From: Thermosynechococcaceae cyanobacterium MS004
GTDB taxonomy: Bacteria > Cyanobacteriota > Cyanobacteriia > Thermosynechococcales > Thermosynechococcaceae
Assembly: GCA_022402525.1 (NCBI GenBank)
Contig: JAKRSB010000016.1
Location: 1-43,726 of the forward strand
DNA length: 43,726 nt
Direction of reading: 5' to 3'
Shown here: positions 1 to 8,075 of the stretch, piece after piece
How positions within the stretch are numbered: the stretch's first letter is position 1
Layout: each line of letters opens with the position of its first letter
The notes under the pieces: generated by a model
What the model was told of the DNA's origin: nothing
The model's database searches: none
Seen by the model: only the letters and a program-made list of their open reading frames with translations
Made by a program: the position numbers and the translations under genes

Positions 1-3
1 TTC

Positions 4-136
4 ACGTGAGTTCGGCAAAAAACAACCGCCCCTCATCCTCCCATCCTCCTTCTCCTTAGGGAGAAGGAGGGGCAATTAAAAATCAAGCTTCTTAAGCCCC
101 TCGCCTTTGGGAGAGAGTGCATCATCGAACTCACGT
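4..136 (-). mobile_element. MITE-like inverted-repeat element, copy 1 (short form)
   Basis: A 133-bp element bounded by inverted termini ACGTGAGTTCG and CGAACTCACGT. It is inverted relative to the copies at 12351 and 37920. It lacks 22 bp that copy 2 has near its other end, and it carries the same inner palindrome and AT-rich linker. The right flank is TAAATTC. Only three left-flank bases are in the window (TTC), and they match the end of that 7-mer, as a 7-bp target duplication would predict. There is no coding capacity. Confidence 0.75.
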
Positions 137-190
137 TAAATTCAGCTCCCCTCTAATGACCCGCAGCCTTGATCCGCTGATGGCTTGGGT

Positions 191-1099
191 TTATGGCGCT
201 GGTTTATGGCGCTGGTGCCAGTGATGGGCAATATCAAGGCGGCGACAGAGCCAGACCCGCTGATGGTTTTGCACATAATCTAAAAATTTAGCGAGTGCTG
301 CTGCCCGCCCCGGCCTCCCGGCGAGGCGACAATGAAGACCAATACTCATCATTTTGGGCTGGGTTGCACCCTCTGCGTAAAGCACATCAAAGGCATCTCG
401 CAGATACGCAAAAAACTGATCGCCTGAATTAAACCCCTGAGGCGTGGCAAACCGCATGTCGTTGTTGTCGAGGGTATAGGGAATGACCAGATGCGGCCTC
501 CCGTAGTCATGCACCCAGTACGGTAAGTCGTCTGCGTAGCTATCTGAGTCGTAAAGAAAACCACCTTCTTCAACTACCAGCTTTTGCGTATGCGGGCTGG
601 TGCGTCCGGTATACCAGCCGAGGGGCCGTTGCCCCGTGACCTCCGTGTGAATGGCGATCGCTTTTTGTAAATGTTCGCGTTCCTGGTCTTCGCTGAAGTA
701 TTTGTAGTCAATCCAGCGATAGCCGTGACTCGCAATTTCCCAGTCGGCCTCCCGCATCGCGGCCACTGCGTCTGGATTGCGCGCCAGCGCCATGGCAATG
801 CCGTACACCGTCACGGGAATGCCGCGCTCCGTAAAAAGTCGATGGAGCCGCCAGAACCCAGCGCGACTGCCGTACTCATAGCATGACTCCATGCTCATGT
901 GCCTGACGCCGTGGAACGGCACCGCCCCTACAATTTCGGATAAAAAGGTTTCAGAAGACTGATCCCCGTGCAGTGTGCAGGTTTCGCCCCCCTCTTCGTA
1001 ATTGATAACGAACTGCACTGCCACCCGTGCCTCATGAGGCCACTGGGGGTCGGGTGGCCTGCGGCCATAGCCCACCAGATCTCTGGGGTAGGTTGTCAT
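191..1099 (-). CDS. puuE: Allantoinase, PuuE type (polysaccharide-deacetylase fold)
   Basis: A 302-residue cytosolic hydrolase predicted to open the ring of allantoin to give allantoate. It matches the PuuE class of allantoinases, which use a NodB/polysaccharide-deacetylase barrel and are unrelated to the amidohydrolase AllB. Recognisable features are the family opening DLVGYGRRPPDPQWP, the segment FVINYEEGGE near residue 32, the SHGYRW motif near residue 125 and the length, which is normal for the family. It is the last gene of a minus-strand group: 16 bp separate it from the AGCT-fold gene upstream, so the two are probably co-transcribed. The HpxO, HIU hydrolase, OHCU decarboxylase and M20 genes across the divergent promoter make allantoin the natural substrate. 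A chitooligosaccharide-deacetylase role is unlikely in this setting. Confidence 0.9.
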   Translation of the reverse strand: MTTYPRDLVGYGRRPPDPQWPHEARVAVQFVINYEEGGETCTLHGDQSSETFLSEIVGAVPFHGVRHMSMESCYEYGSRAGFWRLHRLFTERGIPVTVYGIAMALARNPDAVAAMREADWEIASHGYRWIDYKYFSEDQEREHLQKAIAIHTEVTGQRPLGWYTGRTSPHTQKLVVEEGGFLYDSDSYADDLPYWVHDYGRPHLVIPYTLDNNDMRFATPQGFNSGDQFFAYLRDAFDVLYAEGATQPKMMSIGLHCRLAGRPGRAAALAKFLDYVQNHQRVWLCRRLDIAHHWHQRHKPAP

Positions 1100-1115
1100 A
1101 GCTGCTCACCAAGCG

Positions 1116-1517
1116 CTATTCAGCTAGCGTGAGCTGAGCGGCCTTATAGGCTGCCCAGCCGCCGTGGTGTGAGATGTCCGGCCAGCTATACTCTTCAATC
1201 AGGCTCTGGGGATATAGAAACGCCGTCAAAACCTCGCCACTGTCTAAAACGATATCGCTGGGGTACATATGGGGGGGTTCCGTGGCAGCGAGGTGGTCAA
1301 ACTGCGCCTGAGTTAGCTCGTATATTTCCCCTGGAATTGAAATGCCGCCCGTTTCAATCTCGTAAATCGCAGGATGCCAGCCATCAACGGCTGCATGGAG
1401 TCGATAGCGGGGTTGAGTGCTGGCCTGTCCTAGAAAGACGGCTTCCTGAAGATTTTGGTGGTCAGGCTGGCCCTGCAGGGCAGAACCACAGATAAAGATG
1501 CGCTTGGTGTTTTCCAT
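1116..1517 (-). CDS. AGCT-fold protein related to the allophanate hydrolase C-terminal domain
   Basis: A 133-residue protein of the gamma-glutamylcyclotransferase-like fold. It begins with an (I)FICGSALQGQPD strand-loop, the fold's usual substrate-binding signature. It then carries GWHPAIYE, an IPGEIYELT segment and the end PDISHHGGWAAYKA. Homologues of this arrangement resemble the C-terminal domain of allophanate hydrolase (AtzF/DUR1,2). A cytosolic role is expected, since no signal peptide or membrane segment is visible. It sits between puuE and the GntR gene, in the same orientation as both, so a step in ureide or urea-derivative breakdown is more likely than glutathione metabolism. The exact reaction is not known from sequence. 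It could act on ureidoglycolate, allophanate or an unstable carbamate. Confidence 0.7.
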   Translation of the reverse strand: MENTKRIFICGSALQGQPDHQNLQEAVFLGQASTQPRYRLHAAVDGWHPAIYEIETGGISIPGEIYELTQAQFDHLAATEPPHMYPSDIVLDSGEVLTAFLYPQSLIEEYSWPDISHHGGWAAYKAAQLTLAE

Positions 1518-1529
1518 TAGAACGTTAAA

Positions 1530-1590
1530 AGGTCAAAAGTTAAGTTGAGCAAAAGTTAAATTGAGCAAAAGATAAATTGAGCAAAAGCTT
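1530..1590. repeat. Tandem repeat, about 16-bp unit
   Basis: About three and a half copies of a unit close to TTAAATTGAGCAAAAG lie between the AGCT-fold gene and the GntR gene. No coding potential. Confidence 0.7.
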
Positions 1591-1618
1591 GTTGCGATCG
1601 CAAGAGCGTGCCAGAAAA

Positions 1619-2353
1619 TCAAGAATGATCTGAGTGATTTGACTCTAGGGCACCCTCCATTAGCTGAATTTCTTGAATAACGCGCACTTTACTTGCACTT
1701 AAGTGAGCCTGGATGGTTTGTACAGCAGTATCGGCATCGCGATCGCAGATGGTGTCATAAATCAGCCGATGCTCAGATCGAATTTCTAGAACACGAGGGT
1801 TATGCTGCGTGGTGCGCAGCCGCAGGAGCATCATTTTATCAAACACCTGATCGAGCAGCATGACGAGCCAGGGATTATTGGCAGACTGTGCGAGGAGGCG
1901 ATGAAACTGATAGTCAATATGTAGGCGCTGATATTGAGTCAAAGAATGCTGCTCGTCACCGGCATTTTCAGCCTCCTGCACAGCAAGTTCAACTTGCGCG
2001 AGCTGTTTTGGGGTGGCATGCTCGCAAGCGGCCTTTACCGAGAGCTGCTCCAGGGCAATACGACAGTCGTATAGATGATCGGCATCCTCAATGGAGAGCA
2101 GGGCAACCCTTAGGGATCCGTGCAGATCCGTCGTTACCAGGTTTTCATTCTGAAGCTGCCGGATGGCCTCCCGAATGGGTGTTCTACTCACCTGTAAGGA
2201 ATCAGCAAGCTGGGTTTCTACAAGACGCTCTCCAGGAGGAAGCTCTCCCGATAGGATAGCGGTTCTGAGGGCCTGATACGCTTGCTCGTACAGCGACTGC
2301 GATCGCTTGAGGGAGCGGGAGGATAGCGCTAGGGGGGTGGTCGGAAACGTCAA
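1619..2353 (-). CDS. GntR-family regulator, FCD (FadR) subfamily
   Basis: A 244-residue DNA-binding regulator. The N-terminal winged helix (about residues 20-85) has the standard GntR order: ILSGELPPGERL, then a helix-turn-helix around LADSLQVSRTPIREAIRQL. The C-terminal all-helical FCD domain shows the spaced Asp/His residues that bind a metal or ligand (HIDYQFHRLLA, EHRLIYDTI, then HLSASK). It lies between the two divergent halves of the ureide cluster, so it probably controls both. Klebsiella has a comparable arrangement, with the GntR-type HpxS in its hpx purine cluster. The start codon is TTG with AAGGAG about 11 bases upstream; no ATG fits the domain start. A perfect palindrome at 2377-2390 just upstream may be an autoregulatory operator. 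Confidence 0.88.
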   Translation of the reverse strand: MTFPTTPLALSSRSLKRSQSLYEQAYQALRTAILSGELPPGERLVETQLADSLQVSRTPIREAIRQLQNENLVTTDLHGSLRVALLSIEDADHLYDCRIALEQLSVKAACEHATPKQLAQVELAVQEAENAGDEQHSLTQYQRLHIDYQFHRLLAQSANNPWLVMLLDQVFDKMMLLRLRTTQHNPRVLEIRSEHRLIYDTICDRDADTAVQTIQAHLSASKVRVIQEIQLMEGALESNHSDHS

Positions 2354-2376
2354 ACCAAAAATGCTCCTTAAAACGT

Positions 2377-2390
2377 CTGCTGTACAGCAG
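2377..2390. promoter_or_regulatory. Candidate operator palindrome upstream of the GntR gene
   Basis: CTGCTGTACAGCAG is a perfect 14-bp palindrome about 25 bp upstream of the GntR start codon. GntR/FCD regulators bind short palindromes with a GT...AC core, which this has. A second GTATAC core lies at 2475-2480. Assignment as an operator is inference. Confidence 0.4.
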
Positions 2391-2583
2391 GCTGAAAATG
2401 CAGTGCCTTAAAAGCGCTCTAAAACAAACGTTTGTAGCAGTGCACACATTTATGACTCTACTATATAGGAGATTGTATACTGTATGCGACTGCTGATGCG
2501 TATTGAAGATCACAAGATCTATTAGATGATAAAACGAGTGAAAAACTAACGGTTTTGAGGCGAAAAATTTGCCAAAATCGCAA

Positions 2584-2634
2584 ATATTTGGATGTTTGGA
2601 TGTTTGGATTTTATTTTGGATGTTTGGATGGATG
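2584..2634. repeat. Tandem repeat, TTTGGATG unit
   Basis: Repeated TTTGGATG blocks, with a diverged TTTATTT stretch between them, lie in the 346-bp divergent intergenic region upstream of hpxO. The rest of that region should contain the divergent promoters, but I see no convincing -35/-10 pair. Confidence 0.65.
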
Positions 2635-2699
2635 GTCAGCCACTATGGGTTGGCTGCTATGGGTCAGCCATTAAGTTTGTTTCAGGGTAGGCATACAGC

Positions 2700-3887
2700 A
2701 TGGACCATCTGAAAGCGATCATCATTGGTGCAGGGATGGGCGGGTTGACCACGGCGATCGCGCTTCGTCAGGCTGGGTATGAGGTGCATGTCTATGACCG
2801 AGTGCGGGAGCTGCGTCCGGCAGGGGCTGGAATTTCCCTCTGGTCAAATGCTATCAAAGTCCTGAACCGATTGGGCTTGGGAGCAAAAGTTGCGCGCATT
2901 GGCGGTCAGCTCAATGGGGTATCCTATCATCGCCATACGGGTGAAAAGCTCAATGACTTCAGCATCAAGCCTCTCATTGAGCAAGTAGGGCAGCGCCCCT
3001 ACCCCGTGGTTCGCACAGAGCTTCAGCAGATGCTCCTAGATACTCTAGGTGCTGACTGCGTGACCCTAGATGCTAAATGTATTGGAGTGGAAGAGTCTGC
3101 GGATCGGGTGACCGCTATTTTTGAAGATGGCCAGACCGCCACGGGCGATCTTTTGATTGGGGCAGACGGTACCCATTCCTTTGTGCGGGAGTACGTGTTG
3201 GGGCGATCGCTAGAGCGCGTCTACCGAGACTACATTAACTGGAACGGACTCATTTGTTTAGGAGAGGAGGTATGTCCCAAGGACTACTGGACGCTCTACG
3301 TGGGGCAGCATCAGCGCGCCGCCGTAATGCCTGTGGGAAACCTGCCCGACCAGCCAGTGGGAGAGTCTCGCTTTTACTTTTTCTTTGATGTGCCGCTCCC
3401 TGCCGATACGCCAACCCATCCCGACGGTATCCGGGCTGAGCTGACCGAGTTTTTTAAGGACTGGTCGACTCCAGTTCAGCGCATTATTGCGCAGCTCGAT
3501 CCGCAGAAGACGAACCGCGTGCCTATTCATGATGTGAATCCGCTGGAGCGCTTGGTGCGCGGTCGGGTGGCACTGGTGGGGGATGCGGCGCACAGTACAG
3601 CGCCTGATCTGGGGCAAGGGGGCGCTCAGGCTATTGAAGATGCCTGGGCGATCGCTAATGCTTTATTGGCCCACAACTTAGGGGTCGCCGATGCCCTCAG
3701 GCGCTATGAAGCCCAGCGCAAAGACCGCACGGAACAGGTCGTCCTGTGGGCGCGCAAGCGGGGCGACATGATCCACGGAAAAGACCCGGTCAAAACGCAG
3801 CGGTGGTATGACGAATTAGCCCAAGAAGATGGGAGCAACATTATGAATGCGATCGTCAAAACCATTCAGGCGGGGCCACTGGGATAA
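2700..3887 (+). CDS. hpxO: FAD-dependent urate hydroxylase
   Basis: A 395-residue flavin monooxygenase of the aromatic-hydroxylase group, predicted to convert urate to 5-hydroxyisourate using NAD(P)H and oxygen. The FAD-binding Rossmann motif GAGMGG is at residues 10-15. The second FAD motif is GDAAHSTAPDLGQGGAQAIEDA around residue 290. Specific resemblance to Klebsiella HpxO runs the whole length: AGISLWSNAIK, DYINWNGLI, RFYFFFDVPLPA, RVPIHDVNP, and the ending HGKDP...RWYDEL...I.AGPLG. It is first in a plus-strand operon with HIU hydrolase, OHCU decarboxylase and an M20 amidohydrolase, exactly the enzymes needed for its unstable product. No cofactor-independent uricase is present in the window, so this is the urate-oxidising step. 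Confidence 0.93.
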   Translation: MDHLKAIIIGAGMGGLTTAIALRQAGYEVHVYDRVRELRPAGAGISLWSNAIKVLNRLGLGAKVARIGGQLNGVSYHRHTGEKLNDFSIKPLIEQVGQRPYPVVRTELQQMLLDTLGADCVTLDAKCIGVEESADRVTAIFEDGQTATGDLLIGADGTHSFVREYVLGRSLERVYRDYINWNGLICLGEEVCPKDYWTLYVGQHQRAAVMPVGNLPDQPVGESRFYFFFDVPLPADTPTHPDGIRAELTEFFKDWSTPVQRIIAQLDPQKTNRVPIHDVNPLERLVRGRVALVGDAAHSTAPDLGQGGAQAIEDAWAIANALLAHNLGVADALRRYEAQRKDRTEQVVLWARKRGDMIHGKDPVKTQRWYDELAQEDGSNIMNAIVKTIQAGPLG

Positions 3888-3929
3888 AGGTTAGGAAAAG
3901 GCGAAAAGAACCAGAATGGGAAAACTCAA

Positions 3930-4286
3930 ATGGGAAAACTGACAACCCATGTCTTAGATACGGCTCAAGGTCGTCCTGCGGCCTACATGAAGCTAACGCT
4001 TTGGGCCATTCAAGACTCCGGTGAAAAAATTTGTCTCAAGACCCTCACCACCAACGATGATGGCCGGACGGATGAACCAATCCTGGCGGATGAAGCGCTC
4101 TTGGTGGGCCGCTACGAGCTGGTGTTTGAGGTAGGCGCTTACTTTGCGGGAAAGGCATTGCCTCTCCCCACCCCAGCGTTTCTAGATCTGGTGCCTATTC
4201 AGTTTGGCATTGCCGACCCAGCAGGCCACTATCATGTCCCGCTGTTGGTATCTCCTTGGTCTTACAGTACCTATCGCGGAAGCTGA
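3930..4286 (+). CDS. hiuH: 5-hydroxyisourate hydrolase (transthyretin-related)
   Basis: A 118-residue protein that hydrolyses 5-hydroxyisourate, the HpxO product, to OHCU. All signature elements of the transthyretin-related hydrolases are present: His7 in THVLD, Arg46 in DGRTDEP, His102 in HYHVPLL and the terminal tetrapeptide YRGS (residues 115-118). These distinguish the enzyme from transthyretin. No periplasmic signal is seen, so it is cytosolic. It follows hpxO by 42 bp. The start at 3930 is preceded by a near-duplicate of its own first codons, starting at an ATG at 3916. That upstream ATG is out of frame and stops after eight codons. Confidence 0.93.
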   Translation: MGKLTTHVLDTAQGRPAAYMKLTLWAIQDSGEKICLKTLTTNDDGRTDEPILADEALLVGRYELVFEVGAYFAGKALPLPTPAFLDLVPIQFGIADPAGHYHVPLLVSPWSYSTYRGS

Positions 4287-4301
4287 GGGAAGAAATAAGC
4301 G

Positions 4302-4901
4302 ATGCAAGCTTTGATGTCAGATCTACAGATAAACCCAATGATGCCCATCATGCCAGACTTAGAGACGCCAGATTTGACCTCGAATTCACCCGCGATCGCC
4401 ACTCGCATTGCAGAACTTAACCGTCTAAGTCAGGCTGAATTTGTGGAGCAGCTTGGTGCAATCTTTGAGCATACCCCCGCGATCGCCCATCGAGCCTGGG
4501 AAAAGCGTCCTTTCTCAGATGCAGCGGCACTGCAGCAGGCGCTAATTGATGAAGTCTACCGCATGCAGCCAGACGCCCAGATGCAGTTGATTCAGGCCCA
4601 CCCCGATCTGGGCAGCAAGGCAAAAATGGCTGAAGCTTCTGTGCAGGAGCAGTCTGGGGCTGGGCTCGATCGACTTTCGGCTCAGGAGTACGAACGCTTT
4701 TGTACCCTCAACCAAGCCTACAAAGTGCGGTTTGGTTTTCCATTCATTATTGCGGTCAAGCACCACACCAAAGACAGCATCTTGGCTGCCTTTGCCCAGC
4801 GTCTTGAAAACTCAGCGTCGGTCGAGCTTGAAACCGCTTTAAAAGAAATTATTCAGATTGCAATATTACGACTGACGGCCTTCTTGACAGCAAATGCTTG
4901 A
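4302..4901 (+). CDS. uraD: OHCU decarboxylase
   Basis: A 199-residue enzyme predicted to decarboxylate 2-oxo-4-hydroxy-4-carboxy-5-ureidoimidazoline stereospecifically to S-allantoin. The catalytic histidine is His100 in the conserved block AHPDLGSK. The partner block SVQEQSGAGLDRLS (about 113-126) and the end of the fold, YERFCTLNQAYKVRFGFPFI followed by AVK, are intact. The first 30 residues are extra relative to typical UraD and probably disordered; ATG at 4314 is an alternative start. It lies 15 bp after hiuH in the same operon, so urate is converted to the correct allantoin enantiomer without release of unstable intermediates. Confidence 0.92.
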   Translation: MQALMSDLQINPMMPIMPDLETPDLTSNSPAIATRIAELNRLSQAEFVEQLGAIFEHTPAIAHRAWEKRPFSDAAALQQALIDEVYRMQPDAQMQLIQAHPDLGSKAKMAEASVQEQSGAGLDRLSAQEYERFCTLNQAYKVRFGFPFIIAVKHHTKDSILAAFAQRLENSASVELETALKEIIQIAILRLTAFLTANA

Positions 4902-4976
4902 CGGCCAATGCTTGACAGCATTTTTGCAAAACCGCGATCGCAGCATTTAGAGCAACCCCATTCTTAGGATGAAACG

Positions 4977-6341
4977 ATGCAGACATTGGGTACAAACCAT
5001 CAGGCGACGATAAAAAAGACTGCCCTAGCGCGAGAACAGCCTGAGCCAGCGCAAGTAGCCCCAAACCAGCTTCAAGACCAGCTTCAGGTCAATGGCGATC
5101 GCCTCAACCGCAGTTTGGCGCAGCTCGCTGAAATTGGGAAACTCCCCAAGGGCGGCGTCAGTCGTGTGGCCTTCACCCCAGAAGATGTTCTGGCGCGTCA
5201 GCTCGTGCAGTCCTGGATGACAGACGCCGGGATGGAGGTTCGCATTGATGCGGCTGGGAATATCATTGGTCGCTACGGGGGGCAGTCTGACGAAAAAGGT
5301 GAAGCACCCGCCCTTGCGACTGGTTCGCACATTGATACCGTACCCGTTGGAGGGCGTTATGACGGCTGCTTGGGCGTCCTAGCCGGAATTGAGGTCGTAA
5401 AAGTTCTCCAGGAACAGCAGTTGCGGCTCCAGCATCCCATTGAGGTGATTGTCTTTACCGACGAAGAATGCACGGTACTGGGCTGCAAGGCAATGGCGGG
5501 AGATGTGGTCAGCGATCCGGACTATTATCGGCGACGGGACGGCACCCCCATTCAAAGCTGTCTCGAAAAAGTAGGGGGCAACTGGGCTGAGATTGAGACG
5601 GCAAAGCGCTTTACCCAAGTTGCGCCCGGCCAGTGGCGTAGCCAGATTGCGGCCTTTGTAGAGCTGCATGTGGAGCAGGGCAGCGTCTTGGAAACCGAAG
5701 GGGTCGAAATTGGTGTTGTAAAAGGTGTGGTGGGGCAATATCGCTTTGTGGTGAACGTTACAGGCCGACCCAACCATGCCGGCACAACGCCCATGAACCA
5801 TCGCAGAGATGCCCTGGTGGCGGCAGCGCAGATCGTGCTTGCGGTAAACAGCCTGGGCGTGGATATCCCTGGAGAACAGGTTGCAACGGTGGGATCGCTG
5901 AACGTCTCGCCCAATGCCGTGAATATTGTGCCCGGCGCGGTGGAGCTGACCATTGACCTGCGGGATCTATCCCAAGCGCACCTGGAAGCCTTAATTCAAA
6001 AGATGAAGCAGGACTTTGAGGCGATCGCCACTGCGACCCAAACTGAAATTACCATCCGGCCAGTGCTGCATGTTCTGCCTACCCTGTGCGCCCCCGCCAT
6101 TATGGACACCATCACCCATATTTGTCAGACCCAAGGCTTAAGCCATAGCTTACTGCCTAGTCGCGCTGGCCACGATGCCCAGGAAATTGGGCGCTTCACC
6201 CCGATGGGAATGATTTTTGTCCCCAGCCGGACGGGTATCAGCCACGCCGAAGATGAATACACTTCACCGGAGCAATGTACTCAGGGTGCAAACGTTCTGC
6301 TCCATACGTTTCTTGCCCTTGATAAGCTATACCGACCCTAA
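4977..6341 (+). CDS. M20-family amidohydrolase (allantoate amidohydrolase-like)
   Basis: A 454-residue Zn- or Mn-dependent hydrolase of the hydantoinase/carbamoylase branch of peptidase family M20. Metal ligands are visible in order: GSHIDTVPVGGRYDG, DEECTVLGC (in place of the usual EEEGSRF), ELHVEQG and SRAGHDAQEIG. The dimerisation domain contains GRPNHAGTTPMNHRRDAL. In this operon the expected substrate is allantoate, giving ureidoglycolate (or ureidoglycine), ammonia and CO2. The sequence alone cannot exclude ureidoglycolate amidohydrolase or N-carbamoyl amino acid hydrolase activity, because these families differ subtly. The first 40 residues are extra and low in complexity. AGGATG sits five bases before the ATG. 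It is the last gene of the operon. Confidence 0.82.
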   Translation: MQTLGTNHQATIKKTALAREQPEPAQVAPNQLQDQLQVNGDRLNRSLAQLAEIGKLPKGGVSRVAFTPEDVLARQLVQSWMTDAGMEVRIDAAGNIIGRYGGQSDEKGEAPALATGSHIDTVPVGGRYDGCLGVLAGIEVVKVLQEQQLRLQHPIEVIVFTDEECTVLGCKAMAGDVVSDPDYYRRRDGTPIQSCLEKVGGNWAEIETAKRFTQVAPGQWRSQIAAFVELHVEQGSVLETEGVEIGVVKGVVGQYRFVVNVTGRPNHAGTTPMNHRRDALVAAAQIVLAVNSLGVDIPGEQVATVGSLNVSPNAVNIVPGAVELTIDLRDLSQAHLEALIQKMKQDFEAIATATQTEITIRPVLHVLPTLCAPAIMDTITHICQTQGLSHSLLPSRAGHDAQEIGRFTPMGMIFVPSRTGISHAEDEYTSPEQCTQGANVLLHTFLALDKLYRP

Positions 6342-6564
6342 ATTCCCCCATTTGGAAAGCCTCCAGTTCCTTGCATGATGTCTCCGGCTATGGGTCGGAG
6401 AAAAATAGCTCTTCCTTTATAGGGTGCTCAAGGGGAAAGAAGACCGCGATCGCCACTTTTCCATGCATTCTGCCTGGACACAGGCTAAACTCACTACTGG
6501 GGGTTTAGTGATGTTTGTCTTGTCTTTGAAAAGCTTAGATGCCGGATTAGCTCCTGAAACTGTA

Positions 6565-6640
6565 GATACTTGAAAGCTTAGAGACTCTATAAACTAGAGA
6601 CTTTATAAACTAGGGACTCTATAAACAGGGACTACATCAA
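6565..6640. repeat. Tandem repeat, about 16-bp unit
   Basis: About four diverging copies of GAGACTCTATAAACTA lie in the 399-bp gap between the M20 gene and the ArsR gene. The gap also has a small hairpin near 6381-6402 (CTCCG/CGGAG arms) with no U-tract. I see nothing else in it. Confidence 0.65.
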
Positions 6641-6740
6641 CGATATGAACTGACCACACAAGAGGCTGACGATACAAGCTAAAGACTCGGAGTGCCTCGC
6701 CACACTGTTTTTGCCATCCTATTCAGTTCAACATCCCGCA

Positions 6741-7079
6741 ATGCAAACCACTCTTGAGATCCCCCTTGAAGAAATCGCTAGCGGTTTCCATGCGCTCTCC
6801 GATCCTATTCGCATTCAGGCGTTAGAACTTCTTCAGCAGCAAGAGCTCTGCGTCGGTAGCCTGTGTGAGGCGCTCAATACCAGTCAGTCTAAGCTTTCGT
6901 TTCACCTCAAGGTCTTGAAAGATGCTGATTTGGTTCATACCCGACAGGATGGGCGCTGGATCTTTTATAGCCTGAACGTGGTGCAGTTTGTCCGGCTAGA
7001 AACCTACTTGGCGGGCTATCGAAGATTGAGTCAGGTTTTTCCCCATCCGGTCTATCATCATGCCTCCGCCCAAAATTAG
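6741..7079 (+). CDS. ArsR/SmtB-family winged-helix regulator
   Basis: A 112-residue repressor-type protein. It has the family order: FHALSDPIRIQALELL, then ELCVGSLCEALNTSQSKLSFHLKVLKDADLV as the recognition helix-turn-helix, then the wing RQDGRWIFYSL. The classical arsenic site ELCVCDLC is altered here to ELCVGSLC, so one cysteine of the CVC pair is missing and the inducer may not be arsenite. The ATG at 6741 starts the protein at the normal family length; a TTG at 6711 would add ten residues. It follows the ureide operon on the same strand after about 400 bp. No metal-transport gene is adjacent, so its target is unknown. Confidence 0.85.
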   Translation: MQTTLEIPLEEIASGFHALSDPIRIQALELLQQQELCVGSLCEALNTSQSKLSFHLKVLKDADLVHTRQDGRWIFYSLNVVQFVRLETYLAGYRRLSQVFPHPVYHHASAQN

Positions 7080-7276
7080 AGGGGCGTGAAGGTCTTGAGG
7101 TGCTGTGGTGGACGCTGCTTTCTTAAAACCAATTCGGGAAACCAAGTTGAGGAGCCAAGTTGGGAAACCAAGTCGGGGCATAGCATTGCTATGTCCCGCT
7201 ATTGTGTCTTAATGCTTCAGCCCTTGAAGTTTAGCTCGAAGGTTAGTTCTAGCGCCCTAGAGCGAACCTGGCTTTT

Positions 7277-7744
7277 TTAGGCTTTGCCACCTGCAATCCG
7301 ATCTTTAATCTCGTGATACTCCGCTAAGAGTTCCTGACGGGTATCGGCATACAGCAGATACCGAAATACAAACCAGCCGGTAAAGCCTAGACCCACTAGC
7401 TCAAAGGTGGGTGCAAAGAGCGGAATGGCGTTTAGTCTGGCTAGGACGCCATCTGCAACGGCAATGCCCAGTCCGGCGACTAAAATTAAGCCTACGGTGG
7501 TTAAGGGGCCTCGATATTCGCCCAATACTTTGCCTAGAAAGTCGGGAAAGATTGCTAATACCTGAAGCCCTTTCTCGACGACTTCAAGCCATTCTGGAGT
7601 TTCTGAAGGCTGACTGGATGGGGATAGTTTTTGCAGCGTTCCGGGGGCTGCGGTGCTGACCTCTAGGACTGCGGGAGCTTCAGCGGTGGTGATGGGTTCA
7701 ATGCTCTCAACCCGCTCAGGGGCGTTTTCAACTTCGATGGTCAT
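7277..7744 (-). CDS. CAAD-domain (CURT1-like) thylakoid membrane protein
   Basis: A 155-residue protein with an acidic, proline- and threonine-rich N-terminal half (residues 1-55), then a CAAD domain of about 90 residues. The domain has an amphipathic helix (WLEVVEKGLQVLAIFPDFLGK), two hydrophobic segments (about 80-98 and 112-131), the linker LARLNAIPLFAPTFELVGLG and a charged C-terminal helix ending EIKDRIAGGK. CAAD domains are found in cyanobacterial aminoacyl-tRNA synthetases and in CURT1 proteins, which bend thylakoid membranes. As a standalone protein this is best read as a CURT1-type membrane-curvature factor, a marker of cyanobacterial origin. It is monocistronic on the minus strand. 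Confidence 0.82.
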   Translation of the reverse strand: MTIEVENAPERVESIEPITTAEAPAVLEVSTAAPGTLQKLSPSSQPSETPEWLEVVEKGLQVLAIFPDFLGKVLGEYRGPLTTVGLILVAGLGIAVADGVLARLNAIPLFAPTFELVGLGFTGWFVFRYLLYADTRQELLAEYHEIKDRIAGGKA

Positions 7745-7771
7745 GATCTTGCTCTCGTGTAGACTACATCT

Positions 7772-7822
7772 AACAGTGCCATTGATTATTAACAGTGCTA
7801 TTGATCAGCAGTGCCATTGATG
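7772..7822. repeat. Tandem repeat, CAGTGCCATTGAT unit
   Basis: Three spaced copies of CAGTG(C/T)(C/T)ATTGAT lie in the 312-bp gap upstream of the CAAD gene. Confidence 0.6.
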
Positions 7823-8019
7823 CATTAAAGCAAAGTTTGTCAAAGGTTTGCTCAATCCTAGGATGAATATCAAAAAGGAGCCTGAAGATTTTCTCGATTC
7901 AGCTATAGTCGATTTTGTTGAGTCAGTCGGTTATGGGCACTACAATCCACCGCGTTTGATCGGCTCTTTGGCCTTAACCTGTTTCTGAAAGTCTAGCGGT
8001 TTTAAAAACTAGCGCTTCA

Positions 8020-8075
8020 AGCTGGTACTGGTTCAAGCTGCTATGGGTTCAAGCTGCTATTGGTTCAAGCTGTTC
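8020..8075. repeat. Tandem repeat, GGTTCAAGCTGCTAT unit (15 bp)
   Basis: About three to four copies of a 15-bp unit run into the 3' end of the DUF2993 gene, where they encode part of its last residues. Confidence 0.65.

Noticed and set aside
2202-2513. A minus-strand protein overlapping the GntR gene
   Set aside because: It runs through the regulator's N-terminal helix-turn-helix in another frame and has no family features.
7086-7280. A 64-residue protein after the ArsR gene
   Set aside because: No family features. It contains a local duplication (CAAGTTGAGGAGCC / CAAGTTGGGAAACC) and looks like ordinary intergenic DNA.
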